Assembly (NCBI RefSeq): GCF_017948405.1
Contig: NZ_CP072844.1
Span: forward strand, 496,001-560,000
Source: Psychrosphaera aestuarii
Lineage (GTDB): Bacteria > Pseudomonadota > Gammaproteobacteria > Enterobacterales > Alteromonadaceae
DNA: 64,000 bases
Reading direction: 5' to 3'
Within the stretch, counting starts at the first letter, position 1, and each line of letters begins with the position of its first letter. Shown in pieces: positions 9,110 through 17,846 of this stretch. The notes under the pieces are model-generated. The model was not told the origin of the DNA. It searched no databases and saw only the letters and a list, made by a program, of their open reading frames with translations. The position numbers and the translations under genes are program-made.

Positions 9110-9928
9110 ATGATTCAACACAGTATTCCATTTTCACCTGAATTAGAAGGCTGGTGGTGCGTTATTTTAACTCATCAGATCTATTTGCCTGGCCCAAAGA
9201 ATAAAATTCCATTTGGTAGCTTTGATGATCTCGCAATAAATATAACTAGACCTGATGTTGTGCATCAAATTGGTGAGTATGATGGCGATCCTGTGTACAC
9301 CTTAGATGCTACGCACATTCTTGCGTCAGAATCGGATCTGGAACTCGATGAATTTGTTGGCCTTCGTAGTATTTTGTTTGAGCAGAATGAGTTATTTGAA
9401 TTTGCAGCGCGTGCTTATCAGGTTCAGTTATTTTTAAAAACCCATCAATACTGCGGACAGTGTGGATCACCAATGCAAATTATTGATTGGGAACTCGCAA
9501 CATTATGCGAGCCGTGCAAGCACCGTTGTTATCCGAGGATCTCGCCCGTTGTTATTGTTGCTATTCGCAAAGGTTCACAAATCTTATTGGCTAAAAATAA
9601 ACGCTCTACGGCTAATATATATAGCGTATTAGCTGGTTTTGTAGAGAGTGGTGAAACCTTAGAGCAGGCTGTACATCGCGAAGTTTTTGAAGAGGTCGGG
9701 ATTAAGGTTAAAAATATTAAGTATGTTAAGAGTCAGCCTTGGCCGTTTCCGCATTCGTTAATGGTTGGATTTGTTGCAGAGTATGATTCTGGCGAACTTA
9801 ATTTGTGCGATGATGAGATTGAAGCTGCCGATTGGTTTGAATTTGGCGAAGACATGCCACCAGTTCCACCATTTAAAACGATATCTAGGCAATTAATTGA
9901 GCACACAAAGAGATTGGTACATAAGTAG
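9110..9928 (+). CDS. nudC: NAD(+)/NADH pyrophosphatase NudC
   Basis: Nudix hydrolase that cleaves NADH/NAD to NMN(H) plus AMP and, in E. coli, removes NAD caps from RNA. A zinc ribbon has CGQC near 114 and CEPC near 133. The Nudix box runs about 175-197, reading G-x5-E-x7-REVFEEVGI. It is followed by the NudC-specific signature SQPWPFP-x-S (about 211-218). Two adjacent ATGs (9107, 9110) follow AAAGGAG; the second has the better spacing and gives 272 residues. An upstream in-frame GTG at 9083 is too far from that site. It is divergent from rsd and upstream of hemE but separated from it by a terminator. Confidence 0.95.
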   Translation: MIQHSIPFSPELEGWWCVILTHQIYLPGPKNKIPFGSFDDLAINITRPDVVHQIGEYDGDPVYTLDATHILASESDLELDEFVGLRSILFEQNELFEFAARAYQVQLFLKTHQYCGQCGSPMQIIDWELATLCEPCKHRCYPRISPVVIVAIRKGSQILLAKNKRSTANIYSVLAGFVESGETLEQAVHREVFEEVGIKVKNIKYVKSQPWPFPHSLMVGFVAEYDSGELNLCDDEIEAADWFEFGEDMPPVPPFKTISRQLIEHTKRLVHK

Positions 9929-9943
9929 TGCAGAAAAGAAAAA

Positions 9944-9970
9944 ACCACTCATAAGAGTGGTCGAATTTTT
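9944..9970 (+). terminator. Rho-independent terminator after nudC
   Basis: Perfect 7-bp stem ACCACTC/GAGTGGT (9944-9950 and 9955-9961) with an ATAA loop, then CGAATTTTT. It separates nudC from hemE, so hemE must have its own promoter in 9971-10174. Confidence 0.8.
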
Positions 9971-10174
9971 CTAGCGCGTGAGCTCATTAAAATGAGTTTT
10001 TATTATAGTTTTTCTTGAGCGCGAAGTATTTATAGCAAAGCATGGATCAGTGTGCAAGAAATAACCTAAAATTGATTTCGAATAAAAAAAACGCTTTTTA
10101 TACACTTTCAATCTATAGAGACAATTAGCGGGTTCTGGTAGAATCGCGCCAGCATATTTATTAGAGAAGAGCCG

Positions 10175-11242
10175 ATGACTGAATTAAAGAATGATCGTTA
10201 CTTACGTGCGTTATTACAAGAGCCTGTAGACCGAACTCCAGTATGGATGATGCGTCAAGCTGGACGCTATTTGCCAGAGTACCGCGCAACAAGAGCTGTT
10301 GCTGGTGATTTTATGTCGCTATGTAAAAATGCAGAGTTAGCATGTGAAGTGACTATGCAGCCATTACGTCGTTACCCGTTAGATGCGGCAATTCTTTTCT
10401 CAGATATATTAACTATTCCTGATGCGATGGGATTAGGTTTATATTTTGAAACGGGTGAAGGCCCACGTTTTAAAAATCCGATTCAATCAAAAGCGGATAT
10501 TGATAAATTACCTATTCCTGATCCAGAGGGCGAACTGCAATACGTAATGAACGCAGTGCGTACTATTCGTAAAGAGTTAAATGGCTCTATTCCATTGATT
10601 GGTTTTTCAGGTAGTCCTTGGACTTTAGCAACCTACATGGTTGAAGGCAGTGGGACTAAGACATTTTCTAAAGTTAAAGGCATGATGTATTCAGAGCCTA
10701 AGATGATGCACCAATTGTTGGATAAGGTAGCGGACTCTGTTACTAGCTACTTAAACGCGCAAATTGCTGCGGGCGCGCAATCGGTAATGATTTTTGATAC
10801 TTGGGGTGGTGTATTAACGCCACGTGACTATGAAGAGTTCTCTCTAAACTACATGAGCAAGATCATTGATGGTTTAACTCGTGAGAATGAAGGTCGTAAA
10901 GTTCCAGTTACCTTGTTTACTAAGAACGGTGGTCAGTGGCTTGAAAAAATGGCGGCGACAGGTTGTGATGCACTAGGTCTAGATTGGACTATGAACATTG
11001 CAGAAGCAAAAGCACGTGTCGGCGACAAAGTAGCACTTCAAGGTAATATGGATCCAGCAATGCTTTATGCGACGCCAGATCGTATTCGCCAAGAAGTACA
11101 AACTATTTTGGCTGACTACGGCGATAAAGGAACAGGCCACGTATTTAACTTAGGCCACGGCATTACGCCAGATGTATCGCCTGAGAATGCGGGTGCCTTT
11201 ATTAATGCCGTTGTTGATTACAGCCCGAAGTACCATAAATAA
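10175..11242 (+). CDS. hemE: Uroporphyrinogen decarboxylase
   Basis: Cytosolic enzyme of haem biosynthesis that removes four acetate carboxyls from uroporphyrinogen III to give coproporphyrinogen III. The signature [16 protein letters not shown] lies at about residues 22-37. The catalytic Asp is expected in the segment [18 protein letters not shown] (about 70-87), and the second signature [17 protein letters not shown] is near 148. The C-terminal [19 protein letters not shown] carries the conserved His. The length of 355 matches E. coli HemE (354). The start follows TTAGAGAAGAG. Isolated transcription unit ending in a strong hairpin. Confidence 0.97.
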   Translation: MTELKNDRYLRALLQEPVDRTPVWMMRQAGRYLPEYRATRAVAGDFMSLCKNAELACEVTMQPLRRYPLDAAILFSDILTIPDAMGLGLYFETGEGPRFKNPIQSKADIDKLPIPDPEGELQYVMNAVRTIRKELNGSIPLIGFSGSPWTLATYMVEGSGTKTFSKVKGMMYSEPKMMHQLLDKVADSVTSYLNAQIAAGAQSVMIFDTWGGVLTPRDYEEFSLNYMSKIIDGLTRENEGRKVPVTLFTKNGGQWLEKMAATGCDALGLDWTMNIAEAKARVGDKVALQGNMDPAMLYATPDRIRQEVQTILADYGDKGTGHVFNLGHGITPDVSPENAGAFINAVVDYSPKYHK

Positions 11243-11310
11243 AAATAACTTTTAGCAAGTTGACTAATACGTAGCTTGCTTTATTTGTTTGCAATACAAT
11301 TACAACGTAT

Positions 11311-11348
11311 AAAAAAAAGCGCCAAGGTTTCTCTTAGGCGCTTTTTTT
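11311..11348. terminator. Rho-independent terminator, bidirectional (hemE / sthA)
   Basis: Arms AAAAAAAAGCGCC (11311-11323) and GGCGCTTTTTTT (11337-11348) around a 13-nt loop. It lies between convergent hemE and sthA and has A and T runs on the two sides, so it can serve both. Confidence 0.88.
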
Positions 11349-11416
11349 ATGTCTGCTATAGACATTCACTTGATTGCAGATTTACTGAATTTAGAAATCT
11401 GCAACCGTGGTAGATC

Positions 11417-12853
11417 TTAAAACAATCTATTTAAGCCATTTAACGCTGCAACGCGATAAGCTTCAGCCATTGTTGGATAGTTAAACGTGGTATGAATAAA
11501 GTATTCAATCGTATTTGCTTTTCCTTTTTGCTGCATAATAGCTTGACCAATGTGAATGATCTCAGCCGCTTGTTCTCCAAAACAGTGAATACCTAAAATT
11601 TCTTTGGTTTCACAGTGGAACAAGATTTTTAAACCACCTACTGGAGTGGCACCGATTTGTGCACGAGCAAGGTGTTTAAATGATGAACGACCCACTTCAT
11701 AAGGTATTTTAGCGGCCGTTAGTTGTTGTTCTGTTTTACCAACCGATGACATTTCTGGAATGGTATAAATACCTGTTGGAATATCTTCAATAAGTTGGCC
11801 TTCAGTAGGAAGATGCAACATATATTCGGCTGCAATTCGGCCTTGATCGTAAGCCGCACTTGCTAGGCTTGGATAACCAATTACGTCACCTACTGCAAAT
11901 ACGTTGTCAGCCGCTGTTTTGTATGTTGAATCTACTGCTAAACAACCACGAGAGTTAGCTTCTAAATTGATGGCAGAAAGGTTTAATGAATCTGTATTAC
12001 CAGTACGACCATTAGCAAAAAGAATACAGTCGGCTTTCATACGTTTGCCTGACTTCAGCGTCATGATGACGCCATCTTCTTGTGCTTCAATTTTTTCGTA
12101 TTCTTCACCGTGGCGAATAACGATACCGCTATTCCAGAAATGATAACTTAGTGAGTCTGTCATTTCTGCGTCCATAAATGACAATAGGCGATCTCGAGTA
12201 TTGATAAGATCTACCTTACAACCTAAACCTCTAAAAATTGAAGCGTATTCACAGCCGATAACACCAGCACCATAAATAATGATGTTTTTAGGTTGGTGTT
12301 TTAGCGATAAAATCGTGTCGGAGTCATATACACGAGGGTGTTTAAAATCAACATCAACAGGATTGTAAGGTCGAGATCCTGTAGCAATTACAAAGTTCTC
12401 GGCAGTAAGGTGTTCGATTGAACCATCAAGCAAAACTATTTGAAGCGTGTTTTTATCTACAAATGAAGCCGTACCGTGAATAATATCCACTTCGTTACGA
12501 TTATAGAATCCGCCACGTAAGCGAACCTGATCACGAATGACTTTGGTTGTATGTTCTAGGATGTTTTCGAATGTTAGCGACGCTGCTTTTTCCGATTTAT
12601 TAAACAGTGGGTTGCTGTTGTATTCGATAAGTCGACTTACAGAGTGTCGAAGCGCTTTTGACGGGATTGTGCCCCAGTGTGTACAACCACCACCAACTTG
12701 AGTGTGTTTTTCGATTACCGCTACACGCTTACCTGCTTTAGTCAGGTTCATTGCAGCACCTTCACCACCTGGTCCCGTGCCGATTACAATCGTATCGTAA
12801 TCGAACTTTTGTGGTTTTTCACTTGCTTGGTTTTTTTGTTTTTTATCGCTCAC
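11417..12853 (-). CDS. sthA: Soluble pyridine nucleotide transhydrogenase
   Basis: Cytosolic FAD enzyme that reoxidises NADPH with NAD+. The FAD-binding motif GTGPGGEGA is at about residues 26-34, the NAD(P) motif [13 protein letters not shown] near 190, and the second FAD segment ends in VFAVGDVIG. The active-site region reads [15 protein letters not shown]: the second redox cysteine of the dihydrolipoamide dehydrogenase fold is Thr, which is the SthA hallmark. The length of 478 is close to E. coli SthA (466). The start is GTG with AAGGGTG upstream. In E. coli sthA is next to fabR; here a desaturase gene separates them. Confidence 0.96.
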   Translation of the reverse strand: MSDKKQKNQASEKPQKFDYDTIVIGTGPGGEGAAMNLTKAGKRVAVIEKHTQVGGGCTHWGTIPSKALRHSVSRLIEYNSNPLFNKSEKAASLTFENILEHTTKVIRDQVRLRGGFYNRNEVDIIHGTASFVDKNTLQIVLLDGSIEHLTAENFVIATGSRPYNPVDVDFKHPRVYDSDTILSLKHQPKNIIIYGAGVIGCEYASIFRGLGCKVDLINTRDRLLSFMDAEMTDSLSYHFWNSGIVIRHGEEYEKIEAQEDGVIMTLKSGKRMKADCILFANGRTGNTDSLNLSAINLEANSRGCLAVDSTYKTAADNVFAVGDVIGYPSLASAAYDQGRIAAEYMLHLPTEGQLIEDIPTGIYTIPEMSSVGKTEQQLTAAKIPYEVGRSSFKHLARAQIGATPVGGLKILFHCETKEILGIHCFGEQAAEIIHIGQAIMQQKGKANTIEYFIHTTFNYPTMAEAYRVAALNGLNRLF

Positions 12854-13000
12854 AAATACACCCTTGTCGCTTCAACATAAAAGGAATGATGTTCAATCAT
12901 CTAATTCTTGTAAGTTTAACAAAGAATTAAAACTTAGAGAATTATTCATTTTAGTAAAAGTTTTGTATTTATGTAGCTAATTTATTGCTAATTAGCCTAT

Positions 13001-14119
13001 TTAAGCCGGAATTTCGTTAATGAGCGCCTGCCACTCTTGTTGTCTCATTTTTATTTGTGACTGCAATAGTTTGTAATTAGTTTTCAGTTCTGCAAGTGCG
13101 GCGTCAGATATCGCTTGTTTTTTCGCGGTAAGGTATGCCGATTTGATCTCAACATATCGTTTAAATTCTTCAACGAGGTGATGATATTCAGCGTCCAGTT
13201 TATTTAACAAGTCGGTTTTACCTTGTAAAGTGACGAGCTTTTGAGTGGCAAGTTGCTTTTGCATTTTCCACTTCGCCGCCTTTATTTTTTCTTCCGGTAC
13301 TTTTCTAAGATTATTGGTTAAGCCTACAAAGGTCATGGCTTTTATAAACCATTTAGTTGGGTCGAAGTGCCACCATTTGATGCCATTTCTGTAATCGTTT
13401 TCGAAGATGTGGTGATAATTATGGTAACCCTCACCATAGGTGATAAAAGCAAGCAGACCATTGTCTTTAGCACTATTTTTGTCGGTGTACGGCTGTTTAC
13501 CCCAAATATGGGCCAGTGAGTTTATAAAGAAAGTAAAGTGATGGCTTAATACTAAGCGCAATACGCCAACCGTTAGTAACATGCCCCAAATATCATTAAA
13601 AATAATACCAAGCGCAATAGGAATGCCGAAGTTAAGCGTCATTGCGAGTAACAGGTAGTGTTTGTGTTGCCACATAACTATTTTGTTCTTTTGTAGATCT
13701 CGACAGTTGCTGTAATCATCATATCGCTCTGGTTGATGGTCTCGTAACATCCAGCCGATATGACTAAACCAAAACCCTTTTTTAGCGGAGTATGGGTCTT
13801 TACCATTCTGGTCAACAAATTTATGATGTATTCTGTGGTCAGAAGACCAGTGTAATGCACTGTTTTGCAATGCAAATGCACCGCCTAACGCTAAAATAAA
13901 TTGTAAAGCTGGATGTGCTTCGTACGTTCGGTGGGACCAAAGGCGATGATAACCAACGGTGATAGACATGCCAGCAAAACCTAATGCTATTATTGTGGCA
14001 ACCAGATGTTCGGTTTGATAACCATAATGGTAGCCATATAAAGGTACACCTATTAATGCAATTAAAAATGTAGATAAAAAAACGAACACGTTGGTCCATA
14101 AAATAGGTGGTTTTGACAT
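13001..14119 (-). CDS. Acyl-CoA/acyl-lipid delta-9 desaturase, di-iron membrane type
   Basis: Inner-membrane fatty acid desaturase that introduces a cis double bond into acyl chains using O2 and electrons from a ferredoxin- or cytochrome-type donor. The three His boxes are intact: HRLWSH (residues 58-63), HRIHH (95-99) and GEGYHNYHH (about 230-238). Hydrophobic segments lie at about 10-28, 38-56, 72-88, 155-175 and 180-200. The last ~100 residues form a Lys/Gln-rich helical extension not needed for catalysis. The gene is divergent from fabR, with an 18-bp FabR-like palindrome 12 nt upstream of the start. It is therefore likely repressed by FabR when unsaturated acyl chains are abundant, as for DesT and its desaturase in Pseudomonas. 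Confidence 0.93.
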   Translation of the reverse strand: MSKPPILWTNVFVFLSTFLIALIGVPLYGYHYGYQTEHLVATIIALGFAGMSITVGYHRLWSHRTYEAHPALQFILALGGAFALQNSALHWSSDHRIHHKFVDQNGKDPYSAKKGFWFSHIGWMLRDHQPERYDDYSNCRDLQKNKIVMWQHKHYLLLAMTLNFGIPIALGIIFNDIWGMLLTVGVLRLVLSHHFTFFINSLAHIWGKQPYTDKNSAKDNGLLAFITYGEGYHNYHHIFENDYRNGIKWWHFDPTKWFIKAMTFVGLTNNLRKVPEEKIKAAKWKMQKQLATQKLVTLQGKTDLLNKLDAEYHHLVEEFKRYVEIKSAYLTAKKQAISDAALAELKTNYKLLQSQIKMRQQEWQALINEIPA

Positions 14120-14130
14120 ACTTAATACTT

Positions 14131-14148
14131 AGCTAACAGACGTACGCT
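14131..14148. promoter_or_regulatory. FabR/DesT-type operator
   Basis: The 18-bp imperfect palindrome reads AGCGTACGTCTGTTAGCT on the minus strand. It resembles the known FabR/DesT sites (AGCGTAC..GTGTTCGCT type as I remember them). It lies 12 nt upstream of the desaturase ATG, in the gap shared with fabR. Binding here would cover the desaturase promoter or leader and could also affect fabR. Confidence 0.65.
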
Positions 14149-14262
14149 GAGTTTAGAAGATGCGATAATAAATGCAACGAATAACTTTATAAATGATAGC
14201 GATTGCTTGTTGTTATTAAGTTTAAAGTTTGTGAGACACCGGAATCTAATATTAGGTAAACG

Positions 14263-14901
14263 ATGAATAACGATACAGGTCAAACACTCGTAAGAACAAG
14301 AGCTCAACAGAAAGAACAAACTCGACGCGCCATTATCGACGCTGCGTTTCGTCAGTTAAGTCCAGATCAAAGCTTTGCTAATTTGAGTTTGCGTGAAGTA
14401 GCTCGAGAGGCGGGCATTGCTCCGACTTCGTTTTATCGTCATTTTAAGGATATGGATGAGTTAGGTTTGACGCTGGTGGATGAAGCGGGATTAATGTTAA
14501 GACAATTAATGCGTCAGGCTCGTGCTCGGATTGATAAGGGCAAAGGTAGCGTGGTGCAAACGTCTATTTCTACCTTTATGGAGTTTGTTGAAATTAATGG
14601 CAATGAGTTTAGGCTTTTGCTTCGTGAACGCTCTGGCACATCTAAAGCTTTTCGACTGGCGGTAAACAGAGAAATTCAACACTTTGTTGAAGAGTTGACG
14701 GAATACATTCAAACCAAAACTAATTCAAATCATCAAGATGCACTTTATGAAGCCGATGCATTAGTGACGATAGTTTTTAATGCTGGGGCAGAAGCATTGG
14801 ATTTAAGTCAGGAAAAGCGAGAATTGTTGTCGATAAAAGTGGTTCGTCAAATGCGTTTTATTGCAAAAGGCTCGGAATCGATGCGACATGCTAAAAAGTA
14901 G
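14263..14901 (+). CDS. fabR: TetR-family repressor of unsaturated fatty acid synthesis, FabR
   Basis: 212-residue TetR-type repressor. The N-terminal helix-turn-helix contains [20 protein letters not shown] (about 46-65), identical to E. coli FabR in this stretch. It is followed by [20 protein letters not shown] and [14 protein letters not shown], both FabR hallmarks. FabR senses the balance of saturated and unsaturated acyl thioesters and represses fabA/fabB, or desaturase genes as DesT does. The ATG follows an AGG-containing site. The divergent desaturase and operator suggest local control; sthA-fabR linkage is conserved. Confidence 0.94.
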   Translation: MNNDTGQTLVRTRAQQKEQTRRAIIDAAFRQLSPDQSFANLSLREVAREAGIAPTSFYRHFKDMDELGLTLVDEAGLMLRQLMRQARARIDKGKGSVVQTSISTFMEFVEINGNEFRLLLRERSGTSKAFRLAVNREIQHFVEELTEYIQTKTNSNHQDALYEADALVTIVFNAGAEALDLSQEKRELLSIKVVRQMRFIAKGSESMRHAKK

Positions 14902-15008
14902 ATGGCTATTTTTACGTTTAATTCCATTTGCTTAAAAATATAGATGATTAGAAGCAAAGCTAGTCAGGATAAGACTTTCAGGTATGTGACACCTCACTGT
15001 CATATTGT

Positions 15009-15058
15009 GACACTAACCACAGACATATGACAAAACGCATGACTGTCCTGTTAGTGTC
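15009..15058. promoter_or_regulatory. Inverted repeat upstream of the XRE operon
   Basis: Perfect 9-bp arms GACACTAAC (15009-15017) and GTTAGTGTC (15050-15058). Further TGACA/TGTCA half sites occur on both sides between about 14985 and 15064. It lies about 70 nt before the first gene of the operon that encodes an XRE-type regulator, so it is a candidate autoregulatory operator. Confidence 0.4.
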
Positions 15059-15130
15059 GTCACAGGTTTAGGAAATATTTGTTTTACTGAGTCCCACATT
15101 GAGTAACACAAATACATAAGGATTTTAAAA

Positions 15131-15649
15131 ATGACTTCGGAAAAAGATAATAATTTAGAGAGTAATCTTGCTGAGAATAATAAGGTTGTAACTACCAACT
15201 CTGAAAATAGTAATGTTAATCCAGTAGTTGAGAGCGATGCTGTTAAGAAGCTCTCTGGCATCAGTTTATTTTCAGATGGTTTTAGATTTCATTTTGAGGT
15301 AGGAGGTCACCAGATTGAAGCGTGGGGGTCGAGTAAATCAGGAAAAGAGTCGGTTACGTTGGATGGAAATCTTGTCTCAGAAAATCGTAGCTTAAGGCGA
15401 AAGTCATTGCATTCATTTGAACATCAAGGCGTTTTATACGAAGTTGAGTTTAATATGGTCAATTTACTGACGTCGGAATTACACTGTTCGCTGATTAAAG
15501 ATGGGGTACATGTCGACACCCAGAAAGTTATGCCTAAAAGCACATCGTCGAAAAAGGAGTTTTTTAAAGGCTTTTTTCTTTGGTTTGGAATCGGTGCCAT
15601 TTCTGGTTTTGTTGGTATGACTTTACTTTTAAACTTTTTAGATAAGTAA
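15131..15649 (+). CDS. Unknown tail-anchored membrane protein, first gene of XRE operon
   Basis: No family recognised. Residues 1-42 are low-complexity (Asn, Glu, Ser, Val) and probably disordered. Residues about 43-135 look like a beta-rich globular domain (SGISLFSDGFRFHFEVGG, later GVLYEVEFNMV). A single membrane helix at about 147-168 (GFFLWFGIGAISGFVGMTLL) sits just before a short end, so the protein is tail-anchored with the domain in the cytoplasm by the usual charge rule (KK before the helix). The beta domain has a loose resemblance in strand pattern to the fourth gene of the operon. It is 15 nt upstream of the regulator gene. Confidence 0.68.
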   Translation: MTSEKDNNLESNLAENNKVVTTNSENSNVNPVVESDAVKKLSGISLFSDGFRFHFEVGGHQIEAWGSSKSGKESVTLDGNLVSENRSLRRKSLHSFEHQGVLYEVEFNMVNLLTSELHCSLIKDGVHVDTQKVMPKSTSSKKEFFKGFFLWFGIGAISGFVGMTLLLNFLDK

Positions 15650-15664
15650 CTCTGGAGAACTAAA

Positions 15665-16000
15665 ATGGATATAAATGCAGAGTTAATTAAAACAAAAAGA
15701 ACAAGTCAGAATTGGACTCAACAACATTTAGCTGATGCTTGTGGAGTCAGTCTACGAACTATTCAACGTGTTGAGCGGTATGGGAATGCTTCAAGTGAAA
15801 CTGTGATGGCCTTGGCTTCTGTTTTTGAAATTCAACAGTCAGAGATTATTGTGCCAGAAAACCCTGTGATTGAAATGGAATTGATAGCAGATGGAAGTAG
15901 CAAAAAACTAGAAAAAGTCGTGCAGTTTATAGTTACGCTTTCAACTGGGATGCTAATAGGTGCTGGATTAGTGGTACTTTTTGTTAAGGATGTAGCATGA
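15665..16000 (+). CDS. XRE-family HTH regulator with C-terminal membrane helix
   Basis: 111 residues. Residues about 8-62 form a Cro/C1-type helix-turn-helix (LIKTKRTSQNWTQQHLADAC, then GVSLRTIQRVERYG). A linker follows, then one hydrophobic helix (about 85-106, FIVTLSTGMLIGAGLVVLFV) that should place the DNA-binding domain at the inner membrane. Membrane-tethered XRE regulators often control genes for neighbouring membrane proteins; the target here is probably its own operon (inference). It has CTGGAGA before the ATG, and its stop codon overlaps the next start (ATGA). Confidence 0.85.
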   Translation: MDINAELIKTKRTSQNWTQQHLADACGVSLRTIQRVERYGNASSETVMALASVFEIQQSEIIVPENPVIEMELIADGSSKKLEKVVQFIVTLSTGMLIGAGLVVLFVKDVA

Positions 16001-16140
16001 AACAATTAATAGGTAATGAAGAGTATAAGTCTATTTGGGATGAACCAGGTGTTTTGACCTTAGCGATCATTGTCGGGGCGACCTATCTGTTTGGATTAGG
16101 TGTCACTATTGGTCGTCTTCTAGGTAAGTTTTTAGCGTAA
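15997..16140 (+). CDS. Small membrane protein (47 aa) of the XRE operon
   Basis: 47-residue reading frame starting with the ATG of an ATGA overlap with the regulator's stop, preceded by TTAAGGA as ribosome-binding site. It has a polar N-terminus (about 1-17) and one hydrophobic segment (about 18-44, Gly-rich, VLTLAIIVGATYLFGLGVTI). Translational coupling, a good ribosome-binding site and the tight spacing in an operon of membrane proteins support it as a real gene. No family recognised. Confidence 0.65.
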   Translation: MKQLIGNEEYKSIWDEPGVLTLAIIVGATYLFGLGVTIGRLLGKFLA

Positions 16141-16159
16141 ACAAAATTAAGGATTAGAT

Positions 16160-16483
16160 ATGTTTAGTAAAGATTTTTTATTTGAAGTTAAGGGTAAAGA
16201 AATCCGAGTTTGTAACAACTGGATTAGAGGTATTAAGCTATACGTAGATGGCGACTTTAAAGACCAAGATAAAACGTTATTTGCGTTCTCGGATAAAACG
16301 CTATTAAGCGCAAATTTAGGTGATGGCATTATTTTAGAGATTGTGCCGGTATCGACCGCTTTTACTGTTGAAATGGATGCCTATTTGCGAGAAGGTCAAA
16401 CGAGAACATTGATATACAGTTCATATCAGAGGCTATCTTTAAAAGAAAAAAGGATCGCTGGGGATTTAGCGCAGAGTAGCTAA
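16160..16483 (+). CDS. Unknown small soluble beta-rich protein, last gene of XRE operon
   Basis: 107 residues without signal peptide or membrane helix. The predicted strands (EIRVCNNWIRGIKLYVDGDF, then IILEIVPVS and FTVEMDAYL) suggest a small beta sandwich, resembling in pattern the cytoplasmic domain of the operon's first protein. The charged helical end is SLKEKRIAGDL. No family recognised. The ATG is preceded by AAGGA. It is the last gene before the hairpin at 16561. Confidence 0.68.
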   Translation: MFSKDFLFEVKGKEIRVCNNWIRGIKLYVDGDFKDQDKTLFAFSDKTLLSANLGDGIILEIVPVSTAFTVEMDAYLREGQTRTLIYSSYQRLSLKEKRIAGDLAQSS

Positions 16484-16560
16484 CTTAGATGATGCTATTA
16501 AAGAGTACGGTTTAGATTAGTTTTATAATGAGAGTTCTAGATATATCAAATATAGAGAGC

Positions 16561-16600
16561 AAAAAGCCCATATGGGAAAATCACCATAGTGGGCTTTTTT
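16561..16600. terminator. Rho-independent terminator between XRE operon and trmA
   Basis: Arms AAAAAGCCCA (16561-16570) and TGGGCTTTTT (16590-16599), extended inside by TATGG/CCATA. The T run follows on the plus strand and the A run serves the minus strand. It lies between convergent units. Confidence 0.88.
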
Positions 16601-16630
16601 ATCGCAAGATCTTTAAGGCTAAGACTAAGA

Positions 16631-17764
16631 CTAAGACTTAGCCGTAAGAACAACCCCACACTCTAAATGATCGGTATATGGGAATTGATCAAACACAGCA
16701 AACTTTGAAACGTCGTGTGTTTTACTTAACTCTAATAAGTTGTCGTGCAGGGTATTAGGGTTACACGATATATATATGATGGTTTCATATTGTTGAACCA
16801 TTTTAACCGTGTCATCGTCTAAACCTGCTCTAGGCGGATCGACTAAAATTGTATTGCAGTTGTAACTCTTTAAATCGATACCTTCTAATCGATTAAATGT
16901 ACGTGTTCCATTCATCGCTTCGGTAAAGTCTTCCGCTGACATTCTTATAATATCAACGTTATCTATTTTGTTTGCTTCTATATTGTATTGAGCAGCTTGT
17001 ACTGATGTTTTCGATATCTCAGTCGCTAATACGCGATCAAACTTGTCAGCTAAAGCGAGTGAGAAGTTACCAGCACCGCAATATAACTCTAATAGATCGC
17101 CTGTATATGCTTTAGCGTTTTTGGCCCAGCTCAACATATCTTCACATAGCTTAGCGTTTGGTTGGGTAAAACTATTTTCTACCTGCTTATATATATAAGG
17201 TTTGCCATCAACGGTTAGCTCTTCAATGACAAAATCACGATCTAAAATTACCTTTTGTTTCCTGGCACGCCCAACAAAGTCAATGGTGTATTTTTCAGAT
17301 AGGCGAGACTTTAAGGCTTTACATTGTTCAATCCACTCGTCGTCTAACTGTTTGTGATAAAGCAGGCTCACCAATACTTCTCCGGTTAGGGTAGAAAGGT
17401 AGTCTATTTGAAACAGTTTCCGGCGCAGCACTTCGTTTGGCTTTAATTCGTCAATGATGTCTTTCATCACACTATTAATAAGCTCACTTGCTGGTGGAAA
17501 GTGATCTATTCGGATCTTTTCTTTAGTTTCCTTGTCGAACATGATGTGAAACAGGTCGTCGCCGTCATGCCAGACTCTGAATTCTGAACGCATTCGGTAA
17601 TGCAGTGTCGGCGATTTATATACATCTATAGACGGAATAGAAAATTCATTAAACTGTTCATTAACAATTTGGATCTTTTTGTCTAGTAACGAGTCGTATT
17701 GTTCTGGTTTGATCGAACTTAATGGCATAGGGATAAATTCATAATAATGGACATAATGATGCAT
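16631..17764 (-). CDS. trmA: tRNA (uracil(54)-C5)-methyltransferase TrmA
   Basis: SAM-dependent enzyme making ribothymidine at U54 in the T loop of tRNA, and modifying tmRNA. Conserved stretches are [17 protein letters not shown] near the N-terminus, [16 protein letters not shown] [11 protein letters not shown] (about 198), the SAM motif [16 protein letters not shown], and DPPRAGLD. The catalytic cysteine lies in [10 protein letters not shown]. The start is ambiguous: ATG 17764 (377 aa, used here), ATG 17728 ([12 protein letters not shown], 365 aa, closest to E. coli's 366), or an upstream TTG at 17773. None has a strong ribosome-binding site. Confidence 0.95.
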   Translation of the reverse strand: MHHYVHYYEFIPMPLSSIKPEQYDSLLDKKIQIVNEQFNEFSIPSIDVYKSPTLHYRMRSEFRVWHDGDDLFHIMFDKETKEKIRIDHFPPASELINSVMKDIIDELKPNEVLRRKLFQIDYLSTLTGEVLVSLLYHKQLDDEWIEQCKALKSRLSEKYTIDFVGRARKQKVILDRDFVIEELTVDGKPYIYKQVENSFTQPNAKLCEDMLSWAKNAKAYTGDLLELYCGAGNFSLALADKFDRVLATEISKTSVQAAQYNIEANKIDNVDIIRMSAEDFTEAMNGTRTFNRLEGIDLKSYNCNTILVDPPRAGLDDDTVKMVQQYETIIYISCNPNTLHDNLLELSKTHDVSKFAVFDQFPYTDHLECGVVLTAKS

Positions 17765-17802
17765 TTTACTCAATAAATGACTAAAACACTAAATTTGGCA
17801 AT

Positions 17803-17829
17803 AAAAAAGGCCGCTAATGCGACCTTTTC
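17803..17829 (-). terminator. Hairpin terminator after the RRM gene
   Basis: On the minus strand, arms AAAAGGTCGC and GCGGCCTTTTT around an ATTA loop, just after the stop of the RNA-binding protein gene. The stem has one mismatch and ends in a T run. Confidence 0.75.
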
Positions 17830-17846
17830 TTAAAGTTAAGTGTGAA

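Noticed and set aside
16616..16640. CTAAGA tandem repeat at the 3' end of trmA
   Set aside because: Only three short units overlapping the stop; no sign of function.
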